A stretch of DNA of 64,000 nt from Agrobacterium tumefaciens (GCA_025560025.1 CP048485.1:1116001-1180000), one strand, 5' to 3'. Positions 34,086-43,280 are shown, counted from the first letter of the stretch. The notes: generated by a model not told the origin, from the sequence alone. Numbers and translations: made by a program.

Positions 34086-34506
34086 TTCGCTTTCCTTTCT
34101 GATCCAGTATCTGCTCGCCATCCTCCTTGAAGAATGGTCCCCTGAAGCTGTCCGGCAATATATCCAGCACAACCTCGGAAGGACGTGCGAGCCTGGTGCC
34201 AAGCGGTGTCACCACGAAGGGACGGTTGATGAGGATCGGTGTGCCGATCATGGCGTCAAGCAATTCGTCTTCGCTCAGGTCGGGATTGTCGAGACCGAGT
34301 TCGACATAGGGTGTGCCCTTTTCGCGGATGGCCTCACGAACGGTCAGGCCTGCATCCGAGATCATCGTCGCGAGTTCTTCGCGCGTCGGCGGCTCCTGCA
34401 GATATTCGATCACCTTCGGTTCGATCCCGGCGGCGCGGATCAGCGCCAGCGTGTTGCGCGATGTCCCGCAGGACGGGTTGTGATAGATCGTGATGTCCAT
34501 GCTCAT
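34078..34506 (-). CDS. arsC: Arsenate reductase, glutaredoxin-coupled
   Basis: The 142-residue ArsC has the active-site motif [11 protein letters not shown] with catalytic Cys13 and the conserved arginine region [19 protein letters not shown] near residue 94-112. It reduces arsenate to arsenite using glutaredoxin. It overlaps acr3 by ATGA at its start and arsH at its end, so translation through the operon is coupled. Length and motifs are normal for the plasmid R773-type enzyme. Confidence 0.95.
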   Translation of the reverse strand: MSMDITIYHNPSCGTSRNTLALIRAAGIEPKVIEYLQEPPTREELATMISDAGLTVREAIREKGTPYVELGLDNPDLSEDELLDAMIGTPILINRPFVVTPLGTRLARPSEVVLDILPDSFRGPFFKEDGEQILDQKGKRIA

Positions 34507-35561
34507 TGCCTTTCGGTGACTATTGTTCGGGAAACAGCGGGGGCGGCCTCATACCAGTCCTTCGACCGGTTCACGATCCAGACGACCGAGAGCATGACCG
34601 GCACTTCGATGAGCACGCCGACGACGGTTGCGAGTGCCGCGCCTGACTGAAACCCGAACAGGCTGATGGCGGCCGCGACCGCGAGTTCGAAGAAGTTGCT
34701 GGCGCCGATCAGGGCGGACGGTCCGGCAACGCAATGCCGTTCGCCAGCCATGCGGTTCAGAAGATAGGCGAGCCCGGAATTCAGGTAGACCTGGATCAGG
34801 ATCGGGATGGCGAGCAAGCCGATGACGGCTGGCTGAGCAATAATCTGTTCCCCCTGAAAGGCGAAGAGAAGAACCAGGGTTGCGAGCAGCGCCACAAGCG
34901 ACATCGGCTGCAGCCTGGCAAGCACGCGATCCAGCACCCGTAACGTACCGTCGGCCGTGAGCTTCCGCCTGATGAGCTGCGCAAGGATGACGGGCACGAC
35001 GATATAGAGCGCAACGGACAGGATCAGCGTGTCCCATGGAACCGTGATGGCCGACAGGCCAAGCAGCAGGCCGACAATCGGAGCAAATGCAACGATCATG
35101 ATCGCATCATTGAGCGCGACCTGCGAGAGGGTGAACAGCGGCTCTCCCCGTGTCAGGTTGCTCCAGACGAAAACCATGGCCGTGCAGGGCGCGGTGGCGA
35201 GAATGATCAGCCCGGCAATGTAGGAATCGATCTGGTCGCCGGGAAGATAGGGACGAAACAGCCAGCCGATGAAGAGCCAGCCCAGCAGCGCCATGGAAAA
35301 CGGCTTGACGGCCCAGTTGATGAACAACGTCACGCCGATGCCCCGCCAGTAGGTGCCGACCTGCGCAAGAGACCGGAAATCGATCTTCAGCAGCATCGGA
35401 ATGATCATCAGCCAGATCAATATTGCAACGGGCATGTTCACCCTGGCGATCTCGGCCGCGCCGACAAGCTGGAAGACCCCGGGCATCAGGTGGCCGAGGG
35501 CGACACCGACAATGATGCACAGGAACACCCAGACTGTGAGATAACGTTCGAACCAGGACAT
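34503..35561 (-). CDS. acr3: Arsenite efflux permease ACR3
   Basis: The 352-residue protein has ten predicted helices and the ACR3 signature with its essential cysteine in ATAPCTAMVFVWSNL (near residue 125) and the second-half element SALIGASNFFELAVA. It exports arsenite produced by ArsC. Some databases name it arsB, but it is ACR3-type by sequence. A 180-bp gap without a gene separates it from arsR. Confidence 0.95.
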   Translation of the reverse strand: MSWFERYLTVWVFLCIIVGVALGHLMPGVFQLVGAAEIARVNMPVAILIWLMIIPMLLKIDFRSLAQVGTYWRGIGVTLFINWAVKPFSMALLGWLFIGWLFRPYLPGDQIDSYIAGLIILATAPCTAMVFVWSNLTRGEPLFTLSQVALNDAIMIVAFAPIVGLLLGLSAITVPWDTLILSVALYIVVPVILAQLIRRKLTADGTLRVLDRVLARLQPMSLVALLATLVLLFAFQGEQIIAQPAVIGLLAIPILIQVYLNSGLAYLLNRMAGERHCVAGPSALIGASNFFELAVAAAISLFGFQSGAALATVVGVLIEVPVMLSVVWIVNRSKDWYEAAPAVSRTIVTERQ

Positions 35562-35742
35562 TATACGGACTTTCCCTGCGTCGTTGTCGGGGAAGGATAA
35601 TGCGGCCGTCGGCCGGTCCCCCGCCCTTCACGATGGGAGAAAATTGAGCGCGCGCGATTATTCATGCGCGGGCTGCGCACGTTATGGACATAATCTGTCA
35701 TGGTCTCTTGATCCGTGGGTTAGGTCGGCGGCCTGGCAGACC

Positions 35743-36096
35743 TCACGAGGGCTTCGCCTCCGGGCTGCAGCAGGGTGTAAGTTCGGCAAGGAGCGGAGCA
35801 CAGAGTTCGGTCGCACCGCCGCAACAATCCTTCAACAGGAACAGGATCAGCTCACGCAGACCATCGAGATCCGCGCGGTAGATGATCGACCGGCTTTGCC
35901 GCTCGCTTTTGACAAGCCCTGCCCTCGACAATGTGGCAAGATGTGCGGACATCGTGTTCTGCGGAATATCGATGAGACGCGCAAGTTCACCCGCCGCAAT
36001 ACCCTCGGGCTCGTGGCGTACGAGAAGCCGGAAAGTCTCCAGTCGGGTGGATTGGGCGAGCGCGCCGAGCGCCGTTATCGCAATGCTGCTATCCAT
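35743..36096 (-). CDS. arsR: ArsR-family metalloregulatory repressor
   Basis: The 117-residue repressor has a winged helix-turn-helix (AAGELARLIDIPQNTMSAHLATLSRAGLV) and no CxC motif in the recognition helix. Cysteines occur at the C-terminus instead, as DCCGG, ELCAP and PCCSPE, which probably form a type of As(III) site seen in other rhizobial and acidithiobacillus ArsR proteins. It presumably represses its own operon through the inverted repeat overlapping its start codon and is released by arsenite. Confidence 0.92.
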   Translation of the reverse strand: MDSSIAITALGALAQSTRLETFRLLVRHEPEGIAAGELARLIDIPQNTMSAHLATLSRAGLVKSERQSRSIIYRADLDGLRELILFLLKDCCGGATELCAPLLAELTPCCSPEAKPS

Positions 36097-36118
36097 ATAT
36101 CTAGAATAACGGATATAT
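36095..36118 (-). promoter_or_regulatory. Candidate ArsR operator
   Basis: ATATATC (36095-36101) and GATATAT (36112-36118) form a perfect 7-bp inverted repeat with a 10-bp centre. The site begins within the arsR start codon region and extends upstream. The position suits autorepression. Confidence 0.6.
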
Positions 36119-36153
36119 TGCCGCTGTCAACAGCGATGACTTCATTATCTCGC

Positions 36154-36927
36154 TCACGGGCGGCGGCACGTCAGTATGAAACGTCGGTAGACATAGGTGC
36201 GCAGCCTGTTGCGCAGGTTGGCGTTTTTACGCTGCGCTTGCGCTATAGGGTCGTGGGAGTGCAGTTCGATGCCGGCAAAGCCTGCGGACGTCAGAAGCGG
36301 CATCAGCATGTCGGGCCTCAGCCCCTGCCCGAACGGAAGAGCTTTCATGATCGCGGCGTGGTGAACACTCTGGGCCCCATCGTAGCTCTTGTCGGCGCCC
36401 ACCAGCCGGTCGATGAGCCAGATCATCTGGCTTGCGAAGCGCCCTGTCGGCTTTGGCCTTGCCCAGTCACCATCGAAGAACAGCAGGCGACCACCCGGAC
36501 GAAGCAGCCTGAACCATTCCCGAAAGGCCTTCTCGGGCTCAGTCAATGTCCAGACCAGATGCCGGCAGATGATTGCATCATAGGACTGGTCCGGTTCCAT
36601 GGTGTTTTCAGCATCCGCCATGATGAAACGTAGCCTCGGCTTTCCGGCATGTTTCGCCCGCGCCACGGACAGCATCGCCTCTGAAAAATCCAGTGCCGTG
36701 ATCTCATGACCGAGGTCGTGAATCAGTCGCGTCACCTCGCCCGTGCCGCAGGCCAGTTCAAGGATGCGCTTTGGCTCTGTACCCAGCAAGTCCCTGATCG
36801 GCTTCTGCCATGCATCCGCCTCCGGACCGGCAGCAATCCTGTGTCCAAAGGCAAGATCGAAAGTTTCGGATCTTTTCGACCAGTAGTCCCGGATTTCTTC
36901 CTTAAGGTCGAAATTGCCGCCATCCAT
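36154..36927 (-). CDS. SAM-dependent class I methyltransferase
   Basis: The 257-residue protein (start MDGGNFDLKEEI at 36927) has motif I ILELACGTGEVTRLI near residue 57, motif II region ALDFSEAML and the post-II ICRHLVWTL. It is the last gene of an operon behind a cobalamin riboswitch, 47 bp after the second permease. Its substrate is unknown. A link to cobalt, corrinoid or metallophore metabolism is suggested only by position. Confidence 0.82.
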   Translation of the reverse strand: MDGGNFDLKEEIRDYWSKRSETFDLAFGHRIAAGPEADAWQKPIRDLLGTEPKRILELACGTGEVTRLIHDLGHEITALDFSEAMLSVARAKHAGKPRLRFIMADAENTMEPDQSYDAIICRHLVWTLTEPEKAFREWFRLLRPGGRLLFFDGDWARPKPTGRFASQMIWLIDRLVGADKSYDGAQSVHHAAIMKALPFGQGLRPDMLMPLLTSAGFAGIELHSHDPIAQAQRKNANLRNRLRTYVYRRFILTCRRP

Positions 36928-36974
36928 CGTTTCATCCTTTATGTATTGCACGTTGTTTCCACCTTGGCGAAATG

Positions 36975-37736
36975 TCAGTCAGCGGTGTCGAACAGCGCAT
37001 TGAGCGTTCCGACCGTCATGGCAATCGCAACACCCGGCCAGATCATCAGGCTCGGATGGTCGAAGATAAAAACGCGATATTCGAAGAGCATGGAGCCCCA
37101 GTCGGGCTTTGATGGATCCGCGCCAAGGCCGATAAAGGCGAGCGAGGCATAGGCGGTGACCGCAAAACCCGCCTGGTTGCCGGTATGGGTCACCATCAGC
37201 GGCAGAATGTTCGGCAAAAGATGGCGGATGATCATCCGGAATGGTGGCACACCGAGGGCCTCCGTCGCATGAACAAAGGTTTGTCCAAGCACGCGCTGGC
37301 TAAGGGAATGGGCAAACAGGGCCGTCGGCCCAATGCCCGCAAGGCCGAGCGCCAGCCCCGCCGTCATGGGCGTCAGACCGAAAACCGCCGCCGTCGTGAG
37401 CGCGATGATCAGCGTCGGGACGGTGATGAAGAATTCGCAGCAGCGCAGCAATGCGCGCTCCTTCCAGCCACCCAGTACGGCAGCGCTGGTGCCGAGCAAT
37501 GTCCCGCCGGTAAATGCGATGAAGCCAACCGAAAAAACCACCAGCGCCGTGCGCCACCCGCCCGCCATGATGCGGGACAGAAGATCGCGGCCGAGGTGAT
37601 CGGTTCCCAGCAGGTGGCTCGCCGTCATGCCCGAATGACGGGCAAGAATATCCACCGCATCCGGATCATAGGGCTGCCAGAAGGTGCTCAGGAGCAGGAA
37701 AAGAAGCAATACGGCAAGTGCGGAATACCGGATCAT
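36975..37736 (-). CDS. ABC transporter permease, NikC/DppC type
   Basis: A 253-residue permease starting MIRYSALAVLLL; the start overlaps the previous permease stop as ATGA. It has the NikC-like LGTDHLGRDLLSRIMAGGWRTAL segment and an EAA-type loop with EALGVPPFRMIIRHLLPNILP (near residue 160-180). About six membrane helices are present. It pairs with the upstream permease as the second membrane half of a nickel/peptide-type importer. No ATPase gene follows. Confidence 0.85.
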   Translation of the reverse strand: MIRYSALAVLLLFLLLSTFWQPYDPDAVDILARHSGMTASHLLGTDHLGRDLLSRIMAGGWRTALVVFSVGFIAFTGGTLLGTSAAVLGGWKERALLRCCEFFITVPTLIIALTTAAVFGLTPMTAGLALGLAGIGPTALFAHSLSQRVLGQTFVHATEALGVPPFRMIIRHLLPNILPLMVTHTGNQAGFAVTAYASLAFIGLGADPSKPDWGSMLFEYRVFIFDHPSLMIWPGVAIAMTVGTLNALFDTAD

Positions 37737-38650
37737 CGCCCTAGCCGCGGATCGAGAAAACGTTGGAGTATCTGAACGATCAGGTTCATGAGGAGCAGCC
37801 ACAGCGCGATGACCATGACATAGGCCTGCAAGACCATCTGGTCGCGAACCGCAATGCTCTGCACGAGAAATTGGCTGAGACCCGGAAGATTGAAGAGAAT
37901 TTCCATGGTGGCGGTCGAACCGATCACCCAGCCAGCCTCCGAGCGGACCGCTGAAAGCAACGCATAAAAAGCACCGCGATGCGCGTGACGCCAGAGAGCC
38001 TGCCGGCGAGAAAGCCCCTTGGCGAGAGCGGTGCGGAAATAGGGCTGCCGCATGGTTTCCATCATGTCTCGCCGATAGACGCGCGCAAAGACGGCGGCCG
38101 AATGCGAGGCTATCAGCATGACGGGCAGCACGATCGCGGTGGCGTCGGTCGCGAAGGGACGTATCCATCGCAGCTGGACACCGAGGACCCAGAGCAGAAC
38201 CAGCCCGAGCCAGAAACCTGGAACGGCCTGAACGAAGACTGAAAATGCGCGGCTTGCGCGGTCGGTAACTCCACCTGGCCGGGCCGCTGCGAAAAATCCG
38301 ATCGGCACTGCGACGGCGATGGCGAGGAGCATGCCCGTAAGGCCGAGCATGAGCGAAACCGGAAGACGCTCACTAAACTCCGCGAAAACGGGTTCGCCGG
38401 TGCGGAAAGACCGCCCCCAGTCACCGATGACGAAATCCGCAAGCCAATGCAGATAACGCAGAAGAAGGGGCCGATCGAGGCCCCATTCTTCCCTCAGTGC
38501 AGCAACGGTTTCACTCGTTGCCGTCAGGTTCCATACCCTGATGGCGATTTGCACGGGATCGGCGGGCATGAGGGCAATAAGCGTGAAGGATGCAAGCGAA
38601 AGCGCAAGCATTGCCAGAGCAGAACGCATGCCGAACCGGAACAATTGCAT
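37733..38650 (-). CDS. ABC transporter permease, NikB/DppB type
   Basis: A 305-residue permease with the family N-terminus RFGMRSALAMLALSLASFTLIALMPADP, the hallmark GLDRPLLLRYLHWLADFVIGDWGRSF, and an EAA-like loop ALAKGLSRRQALWRHAHRGA near 210-230. Six helices are predicted. It starts 5 bp after the substrate-binding protein gene and overlaps the NikC-type gene by 4 bp. The cobalamin riboswitch control points to cobalt or a corrinoid precursor as cargo. Confidence 0.87.
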   Translation of the reverse strand: MQLFRFGMRSALAMLALSLASFTLIALMPADPVQIAIRVWNLTATSETVAALREEWGLDRPLLLRYLHWLADFVIGDWGRSFRTGEPVFAEFSERLPVSLMLGLTGMLLAIAVAVPIGFFAAARPGGVTDRASRAFSVFVQAVPGFWLGLVLLWVLGVQLRWIRPFATDATAIVLPVMLIASHSAAVFARVYRRDMMETMRQPYFRTALAKGLSRRQALWRHAHRGAFYALLSAVRSEAGWVIGSTATMEILFNLPGLSQFLVQSIAVRDQMVLQAYVMVIALWLLLMNLIVQILQRFLDPRLGR

Positions 38651-38655
38651 CAGAA

Positions 38656-40152
38656 CTACCTGATCTCGCCGATATCGGCGCGAAGGACATAATAGTCCGA
38701 ACCCCAGGGCTCATAATTCTGAAGCCGCTTCGAAAGGCCCACATACCAGACCGGTGAGACCAGAAAGGAAGCAGGAACGTCCGTGAACAATTTTGCCTGG
38801 GCATCAAGGGCAATCGCGGCCCGTTCGCCGGCCTCACCCGCCGTAGCGAAGCGGTCGAGGATCGCATCGAATTCCGCAGAGGAATATTTCGAATAGTTGA
38901 GCGAAGCACCGCTGCGCAGCATCGAATTGAGGAAAAAGGCCGGATCGCCGTTGGGCGCGGTGTGCTGCGCCCAGAGCGCGATATCGAATTCGCCCGCGGC
39001 CGCCACATCCTGAATGTTTTCCACGACCTTGGTGTCAAGCGCGATACCGACCCTGGCAAGCTGCGCCTTCACGACAGGCAGCATGGTAACAAGGTCCGGG
39101 CGCTGCGGATAGGTGATGGCGAGAAGCCGCAACGGCAAGCCGTCCTTTGTGCGGTTCCCTGCCCCGTCCTTGACCCATCCGGCGTCATCAAGAAGCGCTT
39201 CGGCCTTCTTGATGTCGGTCGGCCGCGGCTGCTTTCCAGCGAAGGGGAAATAGGCGGCATAAGCGCCGGTGGCCGGCTCACCGCCATTGATCGCGGCAGC
39301 CAGCTCCTTGCGATCGAAAGTCAGGTCCAGCGCCTCCCGCACTTTGATGTCGGTGGTAATCGGCCGCTTCGTATTGAGGAAGGCGAGATATTGATAACCG
39401 ACCGGGAAGGACTTGATCGTCAGTGCCGGATTGGTTTCCAGCCGTTTCACGACTTCCGAGGGCAGTCCGAAGGCGAGGTCCAATTCGCCAGCCTCCAGCG
39501 CAAGTGTCATGCTTTGCGCGTCACCGAACCTGCGGAAATCGACCGGGGAGCGGGAAGCCGCATCGGCGAAATTGGCATTCGGCGCGAGTTTCAGCGATGT
39601 ATCTGCCTTGAAATCCGCAATCTGATACGGCCCGGTGAAGAGAGCGCTTCCATCGGCGGCCGGCGTATAGGCGACGAGCGGCCACTCCGCAAATAGCGCC
39701 TGCAGGAAGGACACCGGTTTCTCCGTCGTGATATCGAGCGTCAGTGCATCGACTGCCTTGAAGCCAAGCTTTCCACCTGTCGCAAGCGCCGCCTTGTTGG
39801 TTGCGAAAGTATGCTCAAATCCGGCCGTAAGGGCTGCTGCCGTTACGGCAGAACCATCGGAGAAGGTCCGGTCCGGTTTCAGCGTCACTGTCCAGGTCAA
39901 ATCGCCGGTACGTTCCGCTTTCTCGGCAAGGTCCGGCACAAGCCGGCCCTCCTTGTCGACGGTAAAGAGGTTCTGGCCCACTCCATGACTGACAAGAGCC
40001 CAGCCATTGGAGCCCTTTGCGGGATCAAGGCCACTTGTGATGTAGGTGGCGCCGACGCGCAAGGGTTCGGTGGCAAGCGCATCGGCCGCCACGCCTGTGG
40101 TGAAAGCCGCGAGCCCGGCTGCTGCCAGACGCGAAAAGCTCTTTATCGGCAT
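38656..40152 (-). CDS. Periplasmic substrate-binding protein, NikA/DppA family
   Basis: The 498-residue protein has a signal peptide (MPIKSFSRLAAAGLAAFTTGVAADALA) and the SBP_bac_5 fold, with EGRLVPDLAEKAERTGDLTWTVTLKPDRTFSDGSAV and TFDRKELAAAINGG. It would deliver ligand to the two permeases downstream. The family binds peptides, nickel chelates or heme. Because the operon is B12-switched, cobalt or a cobalt complex is the best guess. It starts 16 bp after the CbiX-like gene. Confidence 0.87.
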   Translation of the reverse strand: MPIKSFSRLAAAGLAAFTTGVAADALATEPLRVGATYITSGLDPAKGSNGWALVSHGVGQNLFTVDKEGRLVPDLAEKAERTGDLTWTVTLKPDRTFSDGSAVTAAALTAGFEHTFATNKAALATGGKLGFKAVDALTLDITTEKPVSFLQALFAEWPLVAYTPAADGSALFTGPYQIADFKADTSLKLAPNANFADAASRSPVDFRRFGDAQSMTLALEAGELDLAFGLPSEVVKRLETNPALTIKSFPVGYQYLAFLNTKRPITTDIKVREALDLTFDRKELAAAINGGEPATGAYAAYFPFAGKQPRPTDIKKAEALLDDAGWVKDGAGNRTKDGLPLRLLAITYPQRPDLVTMLPVVKAQLARVGIALDTKVVENIQDVAAAGEFDIALWAQHTAPNGDPAFFLNSMLRSGASLNYSKYSSAEFDAILDRFATAGEAGERAAIALDAQAKLFTDVPASFLVSPVWYVGLSKRLQNYEPWGSDYYVLRADIGEIR

Positions 40153-40168
40153 TTTGTTTCCTCTCATG

Positions 40169-40960
40169 CTATTCGGAAAGATTGCGCAGCCGCTGTTTGC
40201 GGCCGGTCGGGTGATAGGCGAAGTCCTCGACGATACGACCACCAAGCAGGTGTTCGGCAACGATACGATCAACGGCCTCTTCGGTGACGCCGCCATAATA
40301 GGTACCCTCAGGAAAGACCTGCATGACCGGCGCAAGGTTACAGGGGCCGAGACAGGTCGATTTGGCCGTCATGGTGCCGTCGCCCGTTACCCTGAGCTTT
40401 AACCGTTCCTGCTGGTTGCGCAGATGCCCCCAGATGGCGTCCGCACCGGCTGAATTGCACGGGGCACCCTGACAGACGAGCACACGGCGCTTTTGCGCAG
40501 GCACAAGCGACCCCTCGCCTGCCGGGCGCACCGACGGTGAAAGATCGAGTTCCTGTGCCGTTTGTGCGAGGTCTTCGATAAGGAGCGTCATCAGGCTGCT
40601 TGCGGTCGGGCTCGCGGTTATCGAAAGCGAGGGCCAGGGGCGTGGGTCCGCTGCCCGCCATCGTTTCAGGGTCTTGGTCAGCCAGTTTTGAAAGCTCGGC
40701 TCCAATGGCAACATGAGCGGCACGAGAAGGAGATTGCCGAAACCCTCATCGATGAGCGCGCCGAGTGCTTCGCGCAAGGACGGCGTGCCCTGCTCGGTGA
40801 ATGCGATGCGAACGGTTCTCGCTCCACGCAGCTGCCCCGCCAGCGCCGCAAGACGCTGCATGTCCTGATGTGGCGCTGCCGCGAAAGCCGATTTGGCGAC
40901 AAGCAGCACGGCGTCGGGCTGAGAGGGCTCTCGATAGGTTGGTTGGATCTCGGTTGTCAC
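40169..40960 (-). CDS. CbiX-like domain fused to a 2Fe-2S thioredoxin-like ferredoxin
   Basis: A 263-residue protein with a GTG start (40960). Residues 14-125 have the CbiX/SirB outline (DAVLLVAKSAF, ALIDEGFGNLLLVPLMLPLEP), but the positions where CbiX has its metal-inserting histidines (GHGSR and the later His) hold KSA and PSF, so it is unlikely to be a working chelatase. Residues 155-255 form a ferredoxin of the thioredoxin fold with VCQGAPC and STCLGPCNLAP cysteines. It is the first gene behind the cobalamin riboswitch. Confidence 0.8.
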   Translation of the reverse strand: MTTEIQPTYREPSQPDAVLLVAKSAFAAAPHQDMQRLAALAGQLRGARTVRIAFTEQGTPSLREALGALIDEGFGNLLLVPLMLPLEPSFQNWLTKTLKRWRAADPRPWPSLSITASPTASSLMTLLIEDLAQTAQELDLSPSVRPAGEGSLVPAQKRRVLVCQGAPCNSAGADAIWGHLRNQQERLKLRVTGDGTMTAKSTCLGPCNLAPVMQVFPEGTYYGGVTEEAVDRIVAEHLLGGRIVEDFAYHPTGRKQRLRNLSE

Positions 40961-41064
40961 AATGCCTCATTCACGAGGCGGCGACGAAAATGACGGGCCT
41001 CCGGCATCAATGCCGGAAACAGCCATCATTCCCATGGCACCCCCCGACCACGGAATTACAATAT

Positions 41065-41250
41065 GTCAGGCAGGTCTCCTGGCTTGCGGGTCAAAGCCAC
41101 CTCACCCGTCTTCCCGGCATTTCTGCCAGTGACATTGTGGGCGATTGGCTCACCGCTTACAGTTGCGGGACAGCTCCGGGTCTTCACCGGATTCCCTCTT
41201 AGCTTCCACCGGGTGGCGGAAGAACCATGACGGAGCGAACCTACACTGCC
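41065..41250 (-). promoter_or_regulatory. Cobalamin riboswitch
   Basis: On the minus strand the order is GGTTCTTCCGCC, GGGAATCCGGTGAAGACCCGGAGCTG in part, CCCGCAACTGTAAGCGG, and the B12 box AGCCAGGAGACCTGCC (41084-41069). These are the conserved elements of the AdoCbl aptamer. It lies about 105 bp before the CbiX-like gene and should switch off the transporter operon when B12 is plentiful. Confidence 0.95.
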
Positions 41251-41333
41251 GCAGGCCGCTGTCAACCGCCTGCGCCGCAAGTGAACACGCTACGCAAGTC
41301 TCCTTCGTCCAATCGATTGTTACGTTATAAAGT

Positions 41334-41363
41334 TACATACACATGGTTTTATTTGCTGGTCAA
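41334..41363 (-). promoter_or_regulatory. Candidate promoter of the B12-controlled operon
   Basis: TTGACC (41363-41358) and TATGTA (41339-41334) on the minus strand are 18 bp apart. Transcription would start near 41327, giving a leader that holds the riboswitch. The rest of 41251-41498 is AT-rich and shows no gene. Confidence 0.4.
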
Positions 41364-41498
41364 TACCATGTTTTACGACGCGGTACCGAATTGTCGCCCC
41401 CACCGCCGTCATCGCGCGGAAACCAAAAATAAAAAGGAAGGCATTATCAATAAAAAATATAATTATATCAATGCTTAAAGAAAGTGACATAAAGTAAT

Positions 41499-43280
41499 TT
41501 ATAGTTCACCGGAGGCCTCTCGGCGTCGCAACTCAAGCTCTTCACTGTAGCGCCTGAGCGTGTGGCTCTCCGTCAGCAGGCCAACCGGGCGGTTTTCTAT
41601 CTTGTCGTTGACGACAACCAGCGCTTCGCTTTCCGTGGCATCGAAAGCGGCTGCCGCCTGCCGCGCATTCATCGTCGGCAGCAGCACGTCATTCTTGTAG
41701 TGGAGATAGGTTTCGAGGCTGATCTTGCTCGGGTCGCGATCCATCGGGTCGGCGTAGATTTCCGGCACGAGGACGATGCCGGCATAGCGCCCGTCATCAT
41801 GCGTCATGATCACACGCTGCGTCGAACCCAGTGGAAACTTCTCCTTGAAGGCTGGGAGCCCCATGCTGACATTGGCCTTGCGAATATCGGCGCGCATCAT
41901 CTTGCCCACGGTCAGGTCGCGGATCCAGCCAATGTCATGGGCGCTGCGAATGCTTTCGCCTCTAAGGTGGAAGCGCCAGGTGGCGAAGGAGTAACCGAAG
42001 GTCGTGCGCACCACGAGCGAGGTGGTGATGACGGCGGCAAGCACCAGAGCCGTGATCTGGAAGTCTCCGGTCAGTTCCAGCGCCAGAAACGTCATCGTCA
42101 GCGGACCGCCGATGATGGCGGCGGCAAAGGCGCTCATGCCGATCACGGCGTAGACGATGGGCGCTGTCGCCCCATAACCGATATAGGGGGCGCAGAGCGC
42201 GAAAATCTTGCCGAGCAGCGATCCCATGAACAGCGAGGCGAAGAACAGGCCACCGCGGAAATTCGAACCGATGGAAACGGCGCTGGCCGCCGCTTTCAGC
42301 AGGAACAGCCCCGCCAGCCCGTAGATCGTCAGTTCTGCATCGATATTGAGATGCAGCGCCCCATGGCCACTCGAAAGCACCTGCGGCGATATCAACGCGA
42401 GGGCGCCCACAGCCACGCCGCCAATGGCTGGACGAAGCCAGCCTGGAATAGCACTCTTGCGCGCAGTCTCCTCGATGAAAGACACTGTCTGCATGAGCGC
42501 GATGCCAATCGCCGCGCATACGACGCCAAGAAAGATGGCGGGCACATAGTCAGCGGGCGTCACGCGGCTTGCATCGACGATATCGATCGAGAGGCCATGG
42601 CCGCCTATAACCCCTATGACGGTCGTCGCCACCAGCGCTGAGACGATGAGCGGCGCAAGCGTCACGACCGTATAGGTGCCGATGATGAGTTCGATGGCGT
42701 AGAATGCCCCGGTCAGGGGCGCGTTGAAGGCCGCCGCTATCGCCCCCGCCGCACCGCAGCCGACGAGGATTCGCATATCCCCTCGCCTCAGCTTCAACTT
42801 GATGCCGATCTTGGAGGCGACGCCGCTGGCAATCTGCGTATAACCGGCCTCAAGCCCCACGGATGCGCCGAAACCGTTGGATACGATGTTCTGCACGCAG
42901 ACGATGATGCTGTCCGTGAGCGACAGGCGGCCGCCATGCAGCGCATTCGCCTCGATCGGGTCGACCATGGGTTTCTTGCGGGTCTTTGACAGAATGAAAA
43001 TGATGAGGCCAAGCACGATGCCGCCGATGATTGGCCCCACAAGCACGATCCACCCGGACAGATCGCTGCTGCTCAGCCGCTCGACGCCGAAGACCAGCAC
43101 ATGCAGCGCCGTGCTCAGGGCGCCGATCAGCGCCACCAGCAACCCCGCTGCGATGCCGATGAGAACGGAAAGAGCCACCAGCCCCAGTTCGCCGCGCCGG
43201 AACATCGCCCGCAGGCGGCTGGCGCGCAGATTGTCGAAAAAGCTCGCCATACTGGGTGCACGGAAAGGCCGGGTCGACAT
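41499..43280 (-). CDS. ClC-family chloride channel/transporter with C-terminal CBS region
   Basis: The 593-residue protein has a ClC membrane domain (residues 30-440). The gating-glutamate motif reads GLEAGYTQ in place of GREGPTVQ, and CGAAGAIAAAFNAPLTGAFYAIE is conserved. A cytoplasmic part (about 455-590) contains CBS-like repeats (RVIMTHDDGRYAGIVLVPE, ALVVVNDKIENRPVGLLTE). It moves chloride, perhaps with proton exchange because the glutamate is retained. The unit is monocistronic and ends in an AT-rich segment. Confidence 0.88.
   Translation of the reverse strand: MSTRPFRAPSMASFFDNLRASRLRAMFRRGELGLVALSVLIGIAAGLLVALIGALSTALHVLVFGVERLSSSDLSGWIVLVGPIIGGIVLGLIIFILSKTRKKPMVDPIEANALHGGRLSLTDSIIVCVQNIVSNGFGASVGLEAGYTQIASGVASKIGIKLKLRRGDMRILVGCGAAGAIAAAFNAPLTGAFYAIELIIGTYTVVTLAPLIVSALVATTVIGVIGGHGLSIDIVDASRVTPADYVPAIFLGVVCAAIGIALMQTVSFIEETARKSAIPGWLRPAIGGVAVGALALISPQVLSSGHGALHLNIDAELTIYGLAGLFLLKAAASAVSIGSNFRGGLFFASLFMGSLLGKIFALCAPYIGYGATAPIVYAVIGMSAFAAAIIGGPLTMTFLALELTGDFQITALVLAAVITTSLVVRTTFGYSFATWRFHLRGESIRSAHDIGWIRDLTVGKMMRADIRKANVSMGLPAFKEKFPLGSTQRVIMTHDDGRYAGIVLVPEIYADPMDRDPSKISLETYLHYKNDVLLPTMNARQAAAAFDATESEALVVVNDKIENRPVGLLTESHTLRRYSEELELRRREASGEL

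Noticed and set aside
36975..38168. Long N-terminal extension of the NikC-type permease, considered as a missing ATPase fragment
   Set aside because: The extra 144 codons overlap the NikB-type gene in another frame and show no Walker motif; the ATGA-coupled start at 37736 is correct.
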